Of a stretch of DNA of 64,000 nt, positions 1-7,825 are shown piece by piece; within the stretch, counting starts at the first letter, position 1; each line of letters starts with the position of its first letter. The translations under genes were made by a program, and so were the position numbers. The notes under the pieces are model-generated. The model did no database searches. It was given only the letters and a program-made list of their open reading frames with translations, and had not been told where the DNA came from. Source of the DNA: an uncultured Arthrobacter sp. (GTDB lineage: Bacteria; Actinomycetota; Actinomycetes; Actinomycetales; Micrococcaceae); contig NZ_CANLXP010000014.1 in assembly GCF_947495145.1 (NCBI RefSeq), forward strand, positions 1-64,000, in the 5' to 3' direction.

Positions 1-572
1 TCGATCACGGTTTCCCAGCGTTGGGCCAGGACCCGGAGGACGTCTTCGTCGGATTCGATGGCCTGGCGGACCAGGTGTTCTTCCATGGTCTCCAGCTGTG
101 GGCGGGTTGCCACGGTGCAGACGCGGTGCACGGCATTACGGATGATTGTCGCGGCCCGGCTGCTGATCTCTCCGGCTGCGGTGGCTTCGGCCAGGACCGT
201 CAGCGCGGCCTCGAGGGCGGCCCCCGGTCCGGGGACCTCCGGTAGAACGTCGTGTCCCAGCCGTAGCCGACGGTTCGCCTCGGTGCGGCTGATACCGATT
301 CTCGCTCGCAGGTACTCTGCGGTGTTCTTGTAAGGGTCGCCGGTGTCTGTTGTTGCGAGCTGGTGGTCCTCGGCGGCACGGGCAACCAGGGTTTGAAGAT
401 GGTCGATGACGTTGGAGAGTTGCTCGGCCTCGACCAGGATCGCTGCGACTTCCTCGACACCCAGCGTGAGGTAGCCCGCTTCGAACTGCTGCACAAAGGC
501 CAACAGGTCCGATCGCATACCGGCCAGGAGGGACGGATCCTCCGTGGGGTGTTCGAGCAGTGCGACGGCCAT
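1..572 (-). CDS. DUF222 / HNH endonuclease-type protein, N-terminal part
   Basis: The gene is open from an ATG at 572 down to the left edge, so only about 190 residues of the N-terminal half are visible. The protein begins MAVALLEHP and then has the helical DUF222 pattern, including an AEQLSNVIDHLQTLVARAAE stretch, a segment ISRTEANRRLRLG resembling the family's helix-turn-helix-like repeat, and AAGEISSRAATIIRNAV. This 13E12-repeat family is abundant in actinobacteria and usually ends in an HNH nuclease domain, which would lie outside the window. Cellular role is not established; mobile or repeat-associated nuclease activity is often proposed. Family assignment is fairly sure, the HNH domain is inferred. 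Confidence 0.75.
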   Translation of the reverse strand, partial: MAVALLEHPTEDPSLLAGMRSDLLAFVQQFEAGYLTLGVEEVAAILVEAEQLSNVIDHLQTLVARAAEDHQLATTDTGDPYKNTAEYLRARIGISRTEANRRLRLGHDVLPEVPGPGAALEAALTVLAEATAAGEISSRAATIIRNAVHRVCTVATRPQLETMEEHLVRQAIESDEDVLRVLAQRWETVI

Positions 573-738
573 ACCCAAATTTTATCGAACACGTATACGA
601 AAAACCATCGAACCCCGCCAATGTGGAGGACCAGTGAACCACCACTTATCCACAGGTGCCGGCGCGGATGGTGCCCACCCGAATGGTGCCTCAAACAGCG
701 CAAGTGCACGGCACAGACAGCACAAACGCGCGGGAAAG

Positions 739-1275
739 TTAACCCAGCGCCCGCTCCAACACAAAGTCGGTCTCGACGTTCCTCCCAAGCTGGAACGTTT
801 TCGCCCCAACACGGGTAAACCCGTGCTTCTCATAGAAGCGGACCGCCCGGGCGTTGCGGTCGTTCGTTCCCAGCCAGATTCCCTCTGCCCCATTTCCCTG
901 TGCTGCGATTTCCAACGACGCTTCCATCAGGCGCGACGACGAACCCTGCCCATGGTGCGACGGGTGCACATAGAACTTACTCAGCTCGATCGTCGGAAAA
1001 ATCGAGAGAGATGACCGCACCTGTTCATCCTTCGGCAACCCTTTCACCAGCATGCTCCAGGCGAGCAAATGGCCGTCTTCCCGCAGGCACAGCAGGATCT
1101 TGTCGGGGTCGGCAATGTGCTGCATGAACCGCTCCTCGGAGAGCTCCGTCGCGATGAAATGTGCGATGTCGTCCGGGTGCGACGTCGGCGGGCAGGCGAG
1201 CGGGAAGGTGATAGCAGCCAGGATGGCGAGGGGGCCGGCGTCGTTCGCGGTGGCATGGTCGATAACAACGGTCAC
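739..1275 (-). CDS. GNAT family N-acetyltransferase
   Basis: A 178-residue protein with a GTG start at 1275. The acetyl-CoA binding segment is visible as YVHPSHHGQGSSSRLMEAS around residues 100-118, and the family's closing strand-helix is NARAVRFYEKHGFTRVG near residues 140-156. It should transfer an acetyl group from acetyl-CoA to an amine, but the substrate cannot be read from the sequence. It is a single gene, divergent from the CopD-like gene at 1371. The 573-738 stretch before it holds nothing recognisable. No strong ribosome binding site precedes the start, so a slightly different start is possible. Confidence 0.8.
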   Translation of the reverse strand: MTVVIDHATANDAGPLAILAAITFPLACPPTSHPDDIAHFIATELSEERFMQHIADPDKILLCLREDGHLLAWSMLVKGLPKDEQVRSSLSIFPTIELSKFYVHPSHHGQGSSSRLMEASLEIAAQGNGAEGIWLGTNDRNARAVRFYEKHGFTRVGAKTFQLGRNVETDFVLERALG

Positions 1276-1370
1276 GGAGTCAGAGTAGCGCCGATCGCCG
1301 CCGGTGCCGACATGTTGCGAGCTGGCTTAGGATCGCAGTACTGACCTCTTTCCGACTCCCGAAGGCTTTC

Positions 1371-2402
1371 ATGCACGTCTTTTCCCGAAGCACGCACGCT
1401 GTCCGTGCGCCTTCCCGGCGTCCGCTTGGCTTCGTGGTGCTGGCGGTCTTGTTGGCAGCGCTGATTCCGCTGGCGCTTTTCGGACTGTCCGACGACGGCG
1501 GCACCGCGAATCTCGTCAGCTGGACCCTGCCGCTGGTGCGCGTGCTGGTGCACCTCACGAGCCTGGTGACGATAGCTGTGCTGTGCGTCGGAGTGCTTTT
1601 ACCTACTGACGACGACCGTACTGACGACGGCGGCTCGGAGTACCTCGCATCGTTGGCCGTGCGGCTCGGCCGGCGGGGGAGCATGGCGGGGCTTGCCGCC
1701 GTCGTCGTCTGTGGGGTGTTCCTGCTATGGACGTACTTTGAAGTTCTCGGCAAGGGTCCGCTGCAGGGCGCCGGGTTCGAGGATTTCGGGACGTTCCTCG
1801 ATCAGCTCGCCTCAGGACGGGCGCTGATCGCGCAGATCGGCTTCCTTCTTGCGAGTGCGGTCATGGCGTGGTTCGCCCGGACCTCCACCGCGTTGAAGAT
1901 GGCGTTGTTCCTGGCGGTCGCTGGCACCACAACCCTGGCGCTCGGCGGTCACGCCGCCTCCGAGTCGGGGCACGGCGTGGCGATGTTCAGCATGACCGGA
2001 CACATTGGAGCGGCTTCCCTGTGGGTCGGCGGGCTTGCGGGTCTGGGCTGGTTGGCACTCACCGTCCCCGAGGCGCTGCACGCTGCGGCCCGGCGATTCA
2101 GCAGGCTTGCACTGATCTGCGCCGCGGTGGTGACTGTTAGTGGTGTGGTCAGCGCAGTGGTGCGGGTGCCGGAGCTGACGGCGCTGCCCGGTTCCCTGTA
2201 CGGACTCGTGCTGCTGCTGAAGGTGATCACGCTGGTAGCACTGATCGGGTTCGGGGTGCTGCACCGTCGTCGGCTGCTGGAGGGAAGTTCCTTCAGCCGG
2301 GTGGACTTCGCCAGACTGGCCGGCGGCGAACTGGTGGTCATGGGCGTCGCGTACGGTTTGGCGGTTGCGCTGGTGGGGCTTGAGCCGCCGGTGCTCGTCT
2401 GA
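1371..2402 (+). CDS. CopD-like multi-pass membrane protein
   Basis: A 343-residue, very hydrophobic protein with about nine predicted membrane segments. The C-terminal third has the CopD pattern: RRFSRLALICAAVVTVSGVV, then GLVLLLKVITLVALIGFGVLHRR. In many actinobacteria this domain is fused to a CtaG-like cytochrome oxidase assembly domain; here the protein stops after CopD. CopD proteins sit in the cytoplasmic membrane and are linked to copper uptake or resistance, so a copper role is inferred from family only; no CopC-like or copper-efflux gene is adjacent. The ATG at 1371 follows GAAGG at a normal distance. It converges with the methyltransferase gene at 2473. Confidence 0.75.
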   Translation: MHVFSRSTHAVRAPSRRPLGFVVLAVLLAALIPLALFGLSDDGGTANLVSWTLPLVRVLVHLTSLVTIAVLCVGVLLPTDDDRTDDGGSEYLASLAVRLGRRGSMAGLAAVVVCGVFLLWTYFEVLGKGPLQGAGFEDFGTFLDQLASGRALIAQIGFLLASAVMAWFARTSTALKMALFLAVAGTTTLALGGHAASESGHGVAMFSMTGHIGAASLWVGGLAGLGWLALTVPEALHAAARRFSRLALICAAVVTVSGVVSAVVRVPELTALPGSLYGLVLLLKVITLVALIGFGVLHRRRLLEGSSFSRVDFARLAGGELVVMGVAYGLAVALVGLEPPVLV

Positions 2403-2405
2403 CCA

Positions 2406-2447
2406 ACTTCCCGCCCCTGACTTCCTGCCCCTAACTTCCTGCCCCCA
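2406..2447. repeat. Three tandem 14-bp repeats
   Basis: Three back-to-back units of the form ACTTCCYGCCCCTR occupy 2406-2419, 2420-2433 and 2434-2447. They fill most of the gap between the convergent CopD-like and methyltransferase genes. There is no hairpin; copy number may vary between strains. Function unknown. Confidence 0.85.
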
Positions 2448-2472
2448 TCTTTCCGTCGCCGGCTTGTCCGGA

Positions 2473-3129
2473 TCAGGGCGCAGTTGCATGACCGAGGATG
2501 TGCGCGACCGGCGGCGCGAGTGGTTGGACGGAAAAGCCGAACCGCTCGCCGTCCTCAATCCGGAATCCGGCGGCGATGATCGACTGCAGGGTGTCCCGAT
2601 TGGGATGGCACCCTCCCGCAGCCCGCTGCCAGAGGGGTGTCAGCAGATCTTCGAGGGCAGCGAGCGGTTTTCGGTGCGAGCGGACATGCTCGTAAAAGGC
2701 GAGGATCCCGCCCGGCCGCAGGACCCTGCGTGCCTCGGCCAAGGCCACTAACTGGTCCGAAACGCTGCAGAGGACAAGGCTGGCAACTACCGCGTCGGAG
2801 CTGCTGTCCTCGGCCGGGATTCTCTCCGCCGTTCCCGTAACAACCCGGACAGGAACTGAAGCGGAAGCCACCCGTGCTTGCGCAAGGGACCTGAGGAAAT
2901 CATCCGGTTCAACGGCCAGAACCTCGGTAACCGTGGGCGGGTAGTGGGCGAAGTTCGATCCGTCGCCGGCGCCGATCTCCACCACGCTGCCGGTCAGGCT
3001 CTTAAGGAGCGAGCCGCGATGTTCGGCCGCGCCCCTGCGGTTCATTTCTCCGACGGCCCTCGCGTAGGCACGGGCAAACCGGGGGTGCTGCAGTTCGGCG
3101 GGCCCGGACAAGGGATCAGGAACGGTCAT
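2473..3129 (-). CDS. Class I SAM-dependent methyltransferase
   Basis: A 218-residue protein starting MTVPDPLSGP. I chose the ATG at 3129 because it follows GAAGGG at good spacing and the family begins there; a longer frame to 3210 has no such signal. The S-adenosylmethionine-binding motif I is VVEIGAGDGSNFAHY near residues 42-56, followed by the acidic post-I strand VEPD and the motif RRVLRPGGILAFYEHVRS near residues 135-155. This is the UbiE/Methyltransf_11 type, resembling small-molecule or lipid methyltransferases. The substrate is not apparent, and the neighbours (a protease and a copper-type membrane protein) do not help. Confidence 0.8.
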   Translation of the reverse strand: MTVPDPLSGPAELQHPRFARAYARAVGEMNRRGAAEHRGSLLKSLTGSVVEIGAGDGSNFAHYPPTVTEVLAVEPDDFLRSLAQARVASASVPVRVVTGTAERIPAEDSSSDAVVASLVLCSVSDQLVALAEARRVLRPGGILAFYEHVRSHRKPLAALEDLLTPLWQRAAGGCHPNRDTLQSIIAAGFRIEDGERFGFSVQPLAPPVAHILGHATAP

Positions 3130-3264
3130 GAAATCAGCCCTTCGCCTGTGTTCACCCGGCCCTGTCGCCGGGGTCAGTCCCACTCTGGAGGCGCCTCGCT
3201 GCGCCGTCAAGGACCGGCCGGGCCGCCGTCGTCGGGCTGGCGGGTTTCACACCCGAAACGAAAG

Positions 3265-4290
3265 TCAGAGCTCCGGCACACAGGGTCCGGCGCCGAGTGT
3301 CGCGAGACCGGCGAGGTCTCCGTCGGCGAGGGTAGTGCGGCCGTTGTTTTCCTCGTGCATGAGCTGGTTGGGGTTGTCGACATGATCGAGGCCGAGCACA
3401 TGCCCCAGTTCATGAATGACGATCGCTTTGACGTGGTCGCGGCCGCCGTCGAACTCGAGAATCTGGGTCATTGCCGGAGCATCGAGCATCACCTGACCCG
3501 CCACCAGGACAACGGGCTTGTCCGGTCGTTGAGCTATTTCGCTGCCACCGAGTCCTGCTGTGGGGCCCGCGAGGTCGGGGACTTCTTCCGGGCTGCTCCA
3601 GGTGATCAGGACGGGTGCCCAGCGCTCGCCGTAGAGCGCAGGCTGGTAAGGGTCACGATCCTCCGGGCTCGGTGCCTCTGCGCTTGGTCCGTCAAAGACG
3701 AAGGTGAGTCCTGTCGCTGCGGCCACCTCGGCGACGGCTTCCTGGACGATCCCGTCCGTACCCGCCGGAGCAAAGTCCGGCCTGACCACGTAGTGAATCG
3801 GGCGGCACGGATCGTAGGCGACGAAATCCTGCTTCAGGCCGGGATAGTCGAACAGCGTGTAGTTGCTTGAGCCGGTTGACGGCGGCGGTGTGCCCAGCGG
3901 CGCATCCGCTGCCTCAACGCCGCGCGGCGGCACGTTGGACCAGGGCAGATGCGGCAACACATCGGGGAAGATCTCGCGCTCAAAGACCGAGGGCGAGAGG
4001 TAAAGCGCAATGACAAGCGCGATGAGCGCCCCGGTGCGGACCCGCAGTTTTGAAGCGGAAGAACGTCTGGAAGCGGAAGAGCGTCTGGAAGCCGCGAAAC
4101 GTCGACGACGACGGCGCGGCCCTCTGTCTGTCCGCTTCCCGCCGGTAACAGCTGCGTAAGCGCGAAGCTGTTCGTTGAGCGCTTCTTCCAGCGCCCATTG
4201 CGGGACGCGTCCTGAGCTCGATCGCCGCAATCCTGACGACGACGGCGGCACGTCGTCCTTTCGGGACCACTCGCGGTCCAATACCCCCAT
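3265..4290 (-). CDS. Membrane-anchored matrixin-like zinc metalloprotease
   Basis: A 341-residue protein with a basic, arginine-rich cytoplasmic N-terminus (about residues 1-85), one membrane segment around ALIALVIALYLSPSVF, and an extracellular domain. The zinc site HELGHVLGLDHV near residue 295 matches HExxHxxGxxH of metzincins, and the following LMHEEN supplies the Met-turn. The M10/matrixin-like fold is therefore well supported: an extracytoplasmic peptidase, substrate unknown. The basic N-terminal tail is built largely of RRRRRR and repeated SRRSSASRR-type runs that are coded by a recurring ACGACGACGGCG oligomer (two copies, 4105-4116 and 4236-4247). ATG start at 4290. It is transcribed away from the SDR-type gene at 4495. 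Confidence 0.8.
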   Translation of the reverse strand: MGVLDREWSRKDDVPPSSSGLRRSSSGRVPQWALEEALNEQLRAYAAVTGGKRTDRGPRRRRRRFAASRRSSASRRSSASKLRVRTGALIALVIALYLSPSVFEREIFPDVLPHLPWSNVPPRGVEAADAPLGTPPPSTGSSNYTLFDYPGLKQDFVAYDPCRPIHYVVRPDFAPAGTDGIVQEAVAEVAAATGLTFVFDGPSAEAPSPEDRDPYQPALYGERWAPVLITWSSPEEVPDLAGPTAGLGGSEIAQRPDKPVVLVAGQVMLDAPAMTQILEFDGGRDHVKAIVIHELGHVLGLDHVDNPNQLMHEENNGRTTLADGDLAGLATLGAGPCVPEL

Positions 4291-4494
4291 GGTTGTTCAG
4301 CTCGTCCTCTCGCGCAGCAGTCCTCGCACAAGCTTCCCTGACTTCCTGGCGCTGGGAAGCCCATTTGCGTCAATCCTGCTGAAAAGTTTCGCGACCGGAT
4401 AGCGCCGGTTATTCGCCGGGCGCTGAATAGCTAGCCACCCGCACTGCAGCACTCGTAGCGTTGCGTCCAAGAAACCCAACGAGAAGGAGCGGTT

Positions 4495-5145
4495 ATGTCA
4501 CGCGTTGCAATCATCGGAGGCCACGGAAAGGTGGCTCTGCACCTGTCCCGGATTCTGTCCGGCGCCGGTCATGAGGTGAGTTCGATCATCCGCAACCCGG
4601 ATCAGTCGGCGGACGTTGAGGAGACCGGAGCAAAGCCGGTCATCGCTGACGTGACGCAGTTGGCGGTCGGTGAGCTGGCCGACGTCGTGCGTGGGCATGA
4701 CGCGGTGGTGTGGTCTGCTGGTGCCGGCGGCGGCAGCCCCGAAGCTACGTACGCAATCGACCGGGATGCGGCGATCCGTTCGATGGATGCTGCGAAGGAA
4801 GCCGGCGTGGACCGGTACGTGATGGTTTCCTACATCGGTGCCCGGAAGGATCATGGCGTTCCCGAGGACAACGGGTTCTTCCATTACGCCGAGGCGAAGG
4901 CTGCCGCGGACGAATACCTGCGCGGAACCGACCTGGCGTGGACCATCCTCGGTCCTGGCGCCCTCACGACCGATCCGGGCCAGGGAACGATCGAGGTGTC
5001 GAGCGAGCCGCAGCAGGATTCAGTGGCCCGTGAGGACGTGGCGCAGGTCGCGGCAGCTGTGCTGAGCAATCCCGGCACAGTCGGGAAGTTCATCCAGTTC
5101 AACAGTGGCGAGACGCCGATCGCGGAGGCACTCGAGGTGGTGTAG
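4495..5145 (+). CDS. NAD(P)-binding SDR-like protein
   Basis: A 216-residue protein with an N-terminal dinucleotide-binding loop IIGGHGKVALHLSRIL (residues 6-21) and the atypical-SDR pattern VDRYVMVSYIGA followed by YAEAKAAADEYLRGTDLAWTILGPGAL. This is the NmrA/YwnB-like NAD(P)H-binding group, which includes sugar-nucleotide-epimerase-fold reductases and redox sensors. The Y-x3-K pair of classical SDRs appears as YAEAK. The substrate cannot be told. A strong AGAAGGAG lies just upstream of the ATG. It is monocistronic and ends at a hairpin terminator at 5163-5195. Confidence 0.85.
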   Translation: MSRVAIIGGHGKVALHLSRILSGAGHEVSSIIRNPDQSADVEETGAKPVIADVTQLAVGELADVVRGHDAVVWSAGAGGGSPEATYAIDRDAAIRSMDAAKEAGVDRYVMVSYIGARKDHGVPEDNGFFHYAEAKAAADEYLRGTDLAWTILGPGALTTDPGQGTIEVSSEPQQDSVAREDVAQVAAAVLSNPGTVGKFIQFNSGETPIAEALEVV

Positions 5146-5162
5146 CGGCTTCCTCTAAAAGC

Positions 5163-5195
5163 AATGCCCCCGTACTGGTTCAGTGCGGGGGCATT
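5163..5195. terminator. Hairpin terminator between convergent genes
   Basis: A perfect 10-bp stem, AATGCCCCCG (5163-5172) paired with CGGGGGCATT (5186-5195), around a 13-nt loop. It lies between the plus-strand SDR gene and the minus-strand glycosyltransferase gene and could stop both. The U-tract is poor on either side. Confidence 0.75.
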
Positions 5196-5218
5196 TGCTT
5201 CGCTTCAACAGCTTCGTT

Positions 5219-6184
5219 TCAACGTCCGAGGAACCGGTCCTTGTAGCGGCGGTAACGGCGGCGAAGCAGGCTGACCAGACTCGCATCACTGATCGCTGCC
5301 TCGAGGTTCCCAATGCGGTCATTCAGGTGTTCGATTCGATCCTCCAGATAGTTCTTGCGCTGATGGAGGTGGTCGTACTCCCGCTGGTTATACGAGGTGA
5401 GGTAAAGCAGCGCGCCCATTCCCTGCGCGGCAACGTACTCGCGCAGGTGACGCTCCCTGACCTCAAGATCCAGACGGATGTGTTCATCCTGCTGGGCAAC
5501 GCTGTTTGCCAGGTCGCCGGCGGCTTCACGCCGGCGGTTCCAGTAGGCCAGCGGAGTTCCGTCGATGAATCCCATGCGATGGTGCTGGAGGAAGCGCAGA
5601 TAGAACTCCCAGTCGCCCACCACTGAGAGCGACTCGTCGAAATACCCGACGTTCTCGTGCACCGATCGCCGATAGAGCACCGAGATCGGTACACATCGGT
5701 TGTTCCGGAGCATGTCGAATAGCGTTACCGACCGCATTTGCGGCCAGAAGATCTCGCGGTCCAACTCGTTGATCTGCTCCCCGCGTATCTCCTCCCAGAC
5801 AATCTCGGTCCGAACCGCCACACCGCCATCTTCGCCGTCTTCCAGGTGGCGAACGGTTCGGTCGAGAAACTCGGGGTGCCATTCGTCATCGTCATCATGG
5901 ATCGCGATGAATTGGGACGCACTGGCCTGGATGCCGGCATTGGACGCGGCTTCCATGCCTTTCGACTGCGGGTGGTGCAGCACGCTGGCACGGCCGGCTA
6001 ATGCCGACGCGTGGCGTTCGAGGAGCTGCTCCATATCACGGGTTTCCCCGCCGTCGTTCACGATGAGGAGAACCCACTCCTCGTATGTTTGACGGAGCAC
6101 ATCTTGAAGTGCTCGTTCCAGCAGCAAGGGACGATTCTTCGTGCGCATGATGATGGCGACCGTTGCGGAAGGCCGGGGTGTCAT
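5219..6184 (-). CDS. Family 2 glycosyltransferase
   Basis: A 321-residue GT-A fold glycosyltransferase. The N-terminus VAIIMRTKNRPLLLERALQDV is the usual GT2 nucleotide-sugar entry, and the acidic metal/UDP site is IAIHDDDDEWHPEF near residues 92-105. The last 60 residues form a likely coiled coil (YLEDRIEHLNDRIGNLEAAI) ending in a basic tail. It starts 3 nt after the stop of the pyruvyl transferase gene, with AAGGGC inside that gene as ribosome site, so the two are translated together. It probably adds a sugar to a cell-wall or exopolysaccharide; donor and acceptor are unknown. Confidence 0.85.
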   Translation of the reverse strand: MTPRPSATVAIIMRTKNRPLLLERALQDVLRQTYEEWVLLIVNDGGETRDMEQLLERHASALAGRASVLHHPQSKGMEAASNAGIQASASQFIAIHDDDDEWHPEFLDRTVRHLEDGEDGGVAVRTEIVWEEIRGEQINELDREIFWPQMRSVTLFDMLRNNRCVPISVLYRRSVHENVGYFDESLSVVGDWEFYLRFLQHHRMGFIDGTPLAYWNRRREAAGDLANSVAQQDEHIRLDLEVRERHLREYVAAQGMGALLYLTSYNQREYDHLHQRKNYLEDRIEHLNDRIGNLEAAISDASLVSLLRRRYRRYKDRFLGR

Positions 6185-6187
6185 AAC

Positions 6188-7690
6188 TTATTGCCCTTTG
6201 ACTCGGGAACGAAGCGAAGCTACTGCGCTTACCGCTCGGAAGCTGCGCGATGCGAACCAGCCCTGCAATTCATCTTTAGCGTTTTCTGCGTCCCGGCGGG
6301 CAAGGTCGAGTTCTCCTGCGAGGTGTTCCCGCACTACACGAAGTTCTTCCACCTCTGCGCTCAGAGGTAGAAAGGTGGACGCTGCGGCCGCTGCGCGATC
6401 GATCCATGGTTCTTTGGCCGGCCACTTCGCCACCTCAGTGAGAGGCGAAGTGGAAAGCGTTTCTCCCTTGAGCGCTCGCACCACCTGATCCCACCAGCCG
6501 TCGAACTCTCTGCGCCGTTGGGCTTTAGCGGCTTTACAGTGGGCGCTGATTCTTTCGCGATTGACCCAAACCTCCTGCAGCGCCGGTTCGACAGTGCCAT
6601 CCACCAGTGAAGGCAGCGGGAGGACGAAGTCTTCCAGACCCCACTGCGCCAGTGCGCCCCCCAGACGAGTGCTGCTGTAACTGTCGACCGCCACCGCGAC
6701 GACTGGCGTGGCTCCGTTCATCGCGAAAATCACCGGGTGGTAGCGGGAGGTGAGGACCAGTGCCGCCTGGGCAGTGATTTCGGCGGTGCGCCGGGCCGAT
6801 TGGATGGGCATCAGGTACTTCTGGTCGCCATCCATGGCCGTCACAATGTCCCGGTGCGTTGCCTCGTCGCCGTCATTTGCCCCGGGGGTGCTCATGTGCG
6901 GCAGGAAAACCAGCGGTAGCTCTGTGATTTGCTCGGCATGGGTGAGGAAAGTCGCCACCGAGCGAACGTAGTTCTCGTAGGCGGTGGAGTTTCTAACGCA
7001 GCCACTCGGAGCGGCGAAGGTAACCGCCGCATAATGTTGGGGGAGCTCGCCGGCTGGTTCGGGTTCCTCGGCCGGCTTCTCTGAGGCTCGAGTTGCGAAG
7101 AAGGCTGCGTCGTCGAGGCATTCGCCAACTGTCGCTGAACTGTCCAGGTCGTTGGCCAGTTGAACGGTGGAAGCCTCTCGCCCACCAATCAGCGATGCCT
7201 CGCCGAGCATCTGTGTGGCTGTCGCCCGATCGTCTCCGTGAAGGGCAGGACCGAGAGTCTGACCGCCGAGAACTACGGGTTTCCCCAGGGCCCTGGCGAT
7301 GCTAATGGCCGCCGCACGTTCATAGAGCAACCAACCATAGATCGAGTTCATGTTGCCGCCGCCTGCGATCAGCAGGGCATCGCATGACTTGATCGCCTCA
7401 ACAAACTCCCACACCTGGTCGGTGGGCGGCAGCTCGAAGTCATCTCCGTTCAGCACGGCACGGATACGCCGAAGGTAGTCACGCCTGTCATTCGGCGGCC
7501 AGGGGAACTGCAGGGTGGGAGCGGCGTCAACTCTGGAGTAGCGGGCATGAGTGTCTTCGACGTCCCGAGTGAAAAGCAGGACATCGTCGATGCCCCGGGA
7601 ACGCAACTCCTCAACCGCCGCATGGGCCATGGCTTCGTCACCTACGTGGTAGACGGGCTGGCCAATGTCTCCCAGGACAGCAACTCTCAT
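6188..7690 (-). CDS. Polysaccharide pyruvyl transferase family protein
   Basis: A 500-residue protein. The N-terminus MRVAVLGDIGQPVYHVGDEAM, the GGGNMNSIYG loop near residue 110 and the late TSRYHPVIFAMNGATPVVAVA segment near residue 320 match the polysaccharide pyruvyl transferase family (CsaB/WcaK type), which transfers pyruvate from phosphoenolpyruvate to a sugar as a ketal. The catalytic region ends near residue 400. About 100 further residues follow, ending in a coiled coil (VEELRVVREHLAGELDLARR) and a basic tail, much like the tail of the co-transcribed glycosyltransferase. Start ATG has GAGGAA upstream. The role in surface glycan decoration is inferred from family and neighbour. Confidence 0.8.
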   Translation of the reverse strand: MRVAVLGDIGQPVYHVGDEAMAHAAVEELRSRGIDDVLLFTRDVEDTHARYSRVDAAPTLQFPWPPNDRRDYLRRIRAVLNGDDFELPPTDQVWEFVEAIKSCDALLIAGGGNMNSIYGWLLYERAAAISIARALGKPVVLGGQTLGPALHGDDRATATQMLGEASLIGGREASTVQLANDLDSSATVGECLDDAAFFATRASEKPAEEPEPAGELPQHYAAVTFAAPSGCVRNSTAYENYVRSVATFLTHAEQITELPLVFLPHMSTPGANDGDEATHRDIVTAMDGDQKYLMPIQSARRTAEITAQAALVLTSRYHPVIFAMNGATPVVAVAVDSYSSTRLGGALAQWGLEDFVLPLPSLVDGTVEPALQEVWVNRERISAHCKAAKAQRRREFDGWWDQVVRALKGETLSTSPLTEVAKWPAKEPWIDRAAAAASTFLPLSAEVEELRVVREHLAGELDLARRDAENAKDELQGWFASRSFRAVSAVASLRSRVKGQ

Positions 7691-7825
7691 TCAATTCCTC
7701 GATTTCGTTACTGGAAGTCTGCACTTATGGCCCAGTCGCCCGGCCAGAGTTCACCCTGATGCTGGCTTTTGGAGAAGGGCTTGCCGCACCCAGTGTGCCG
7801 AACTTCTCACAACTGTACAAAGCTG

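Noticed and set aside
2878-3870. 330-codon plus-strand frame
   Set aside because: It is the antisense of the methyltransferase and protease genes, both of which have clear catalytic motifs.
7691-7825. Terminator in the gap after the NERD-helicase gene
   Set aside because: GAGAAG/CTTCTC near 7772-7816 gives only a weak, interrupted stem without a U-tract.
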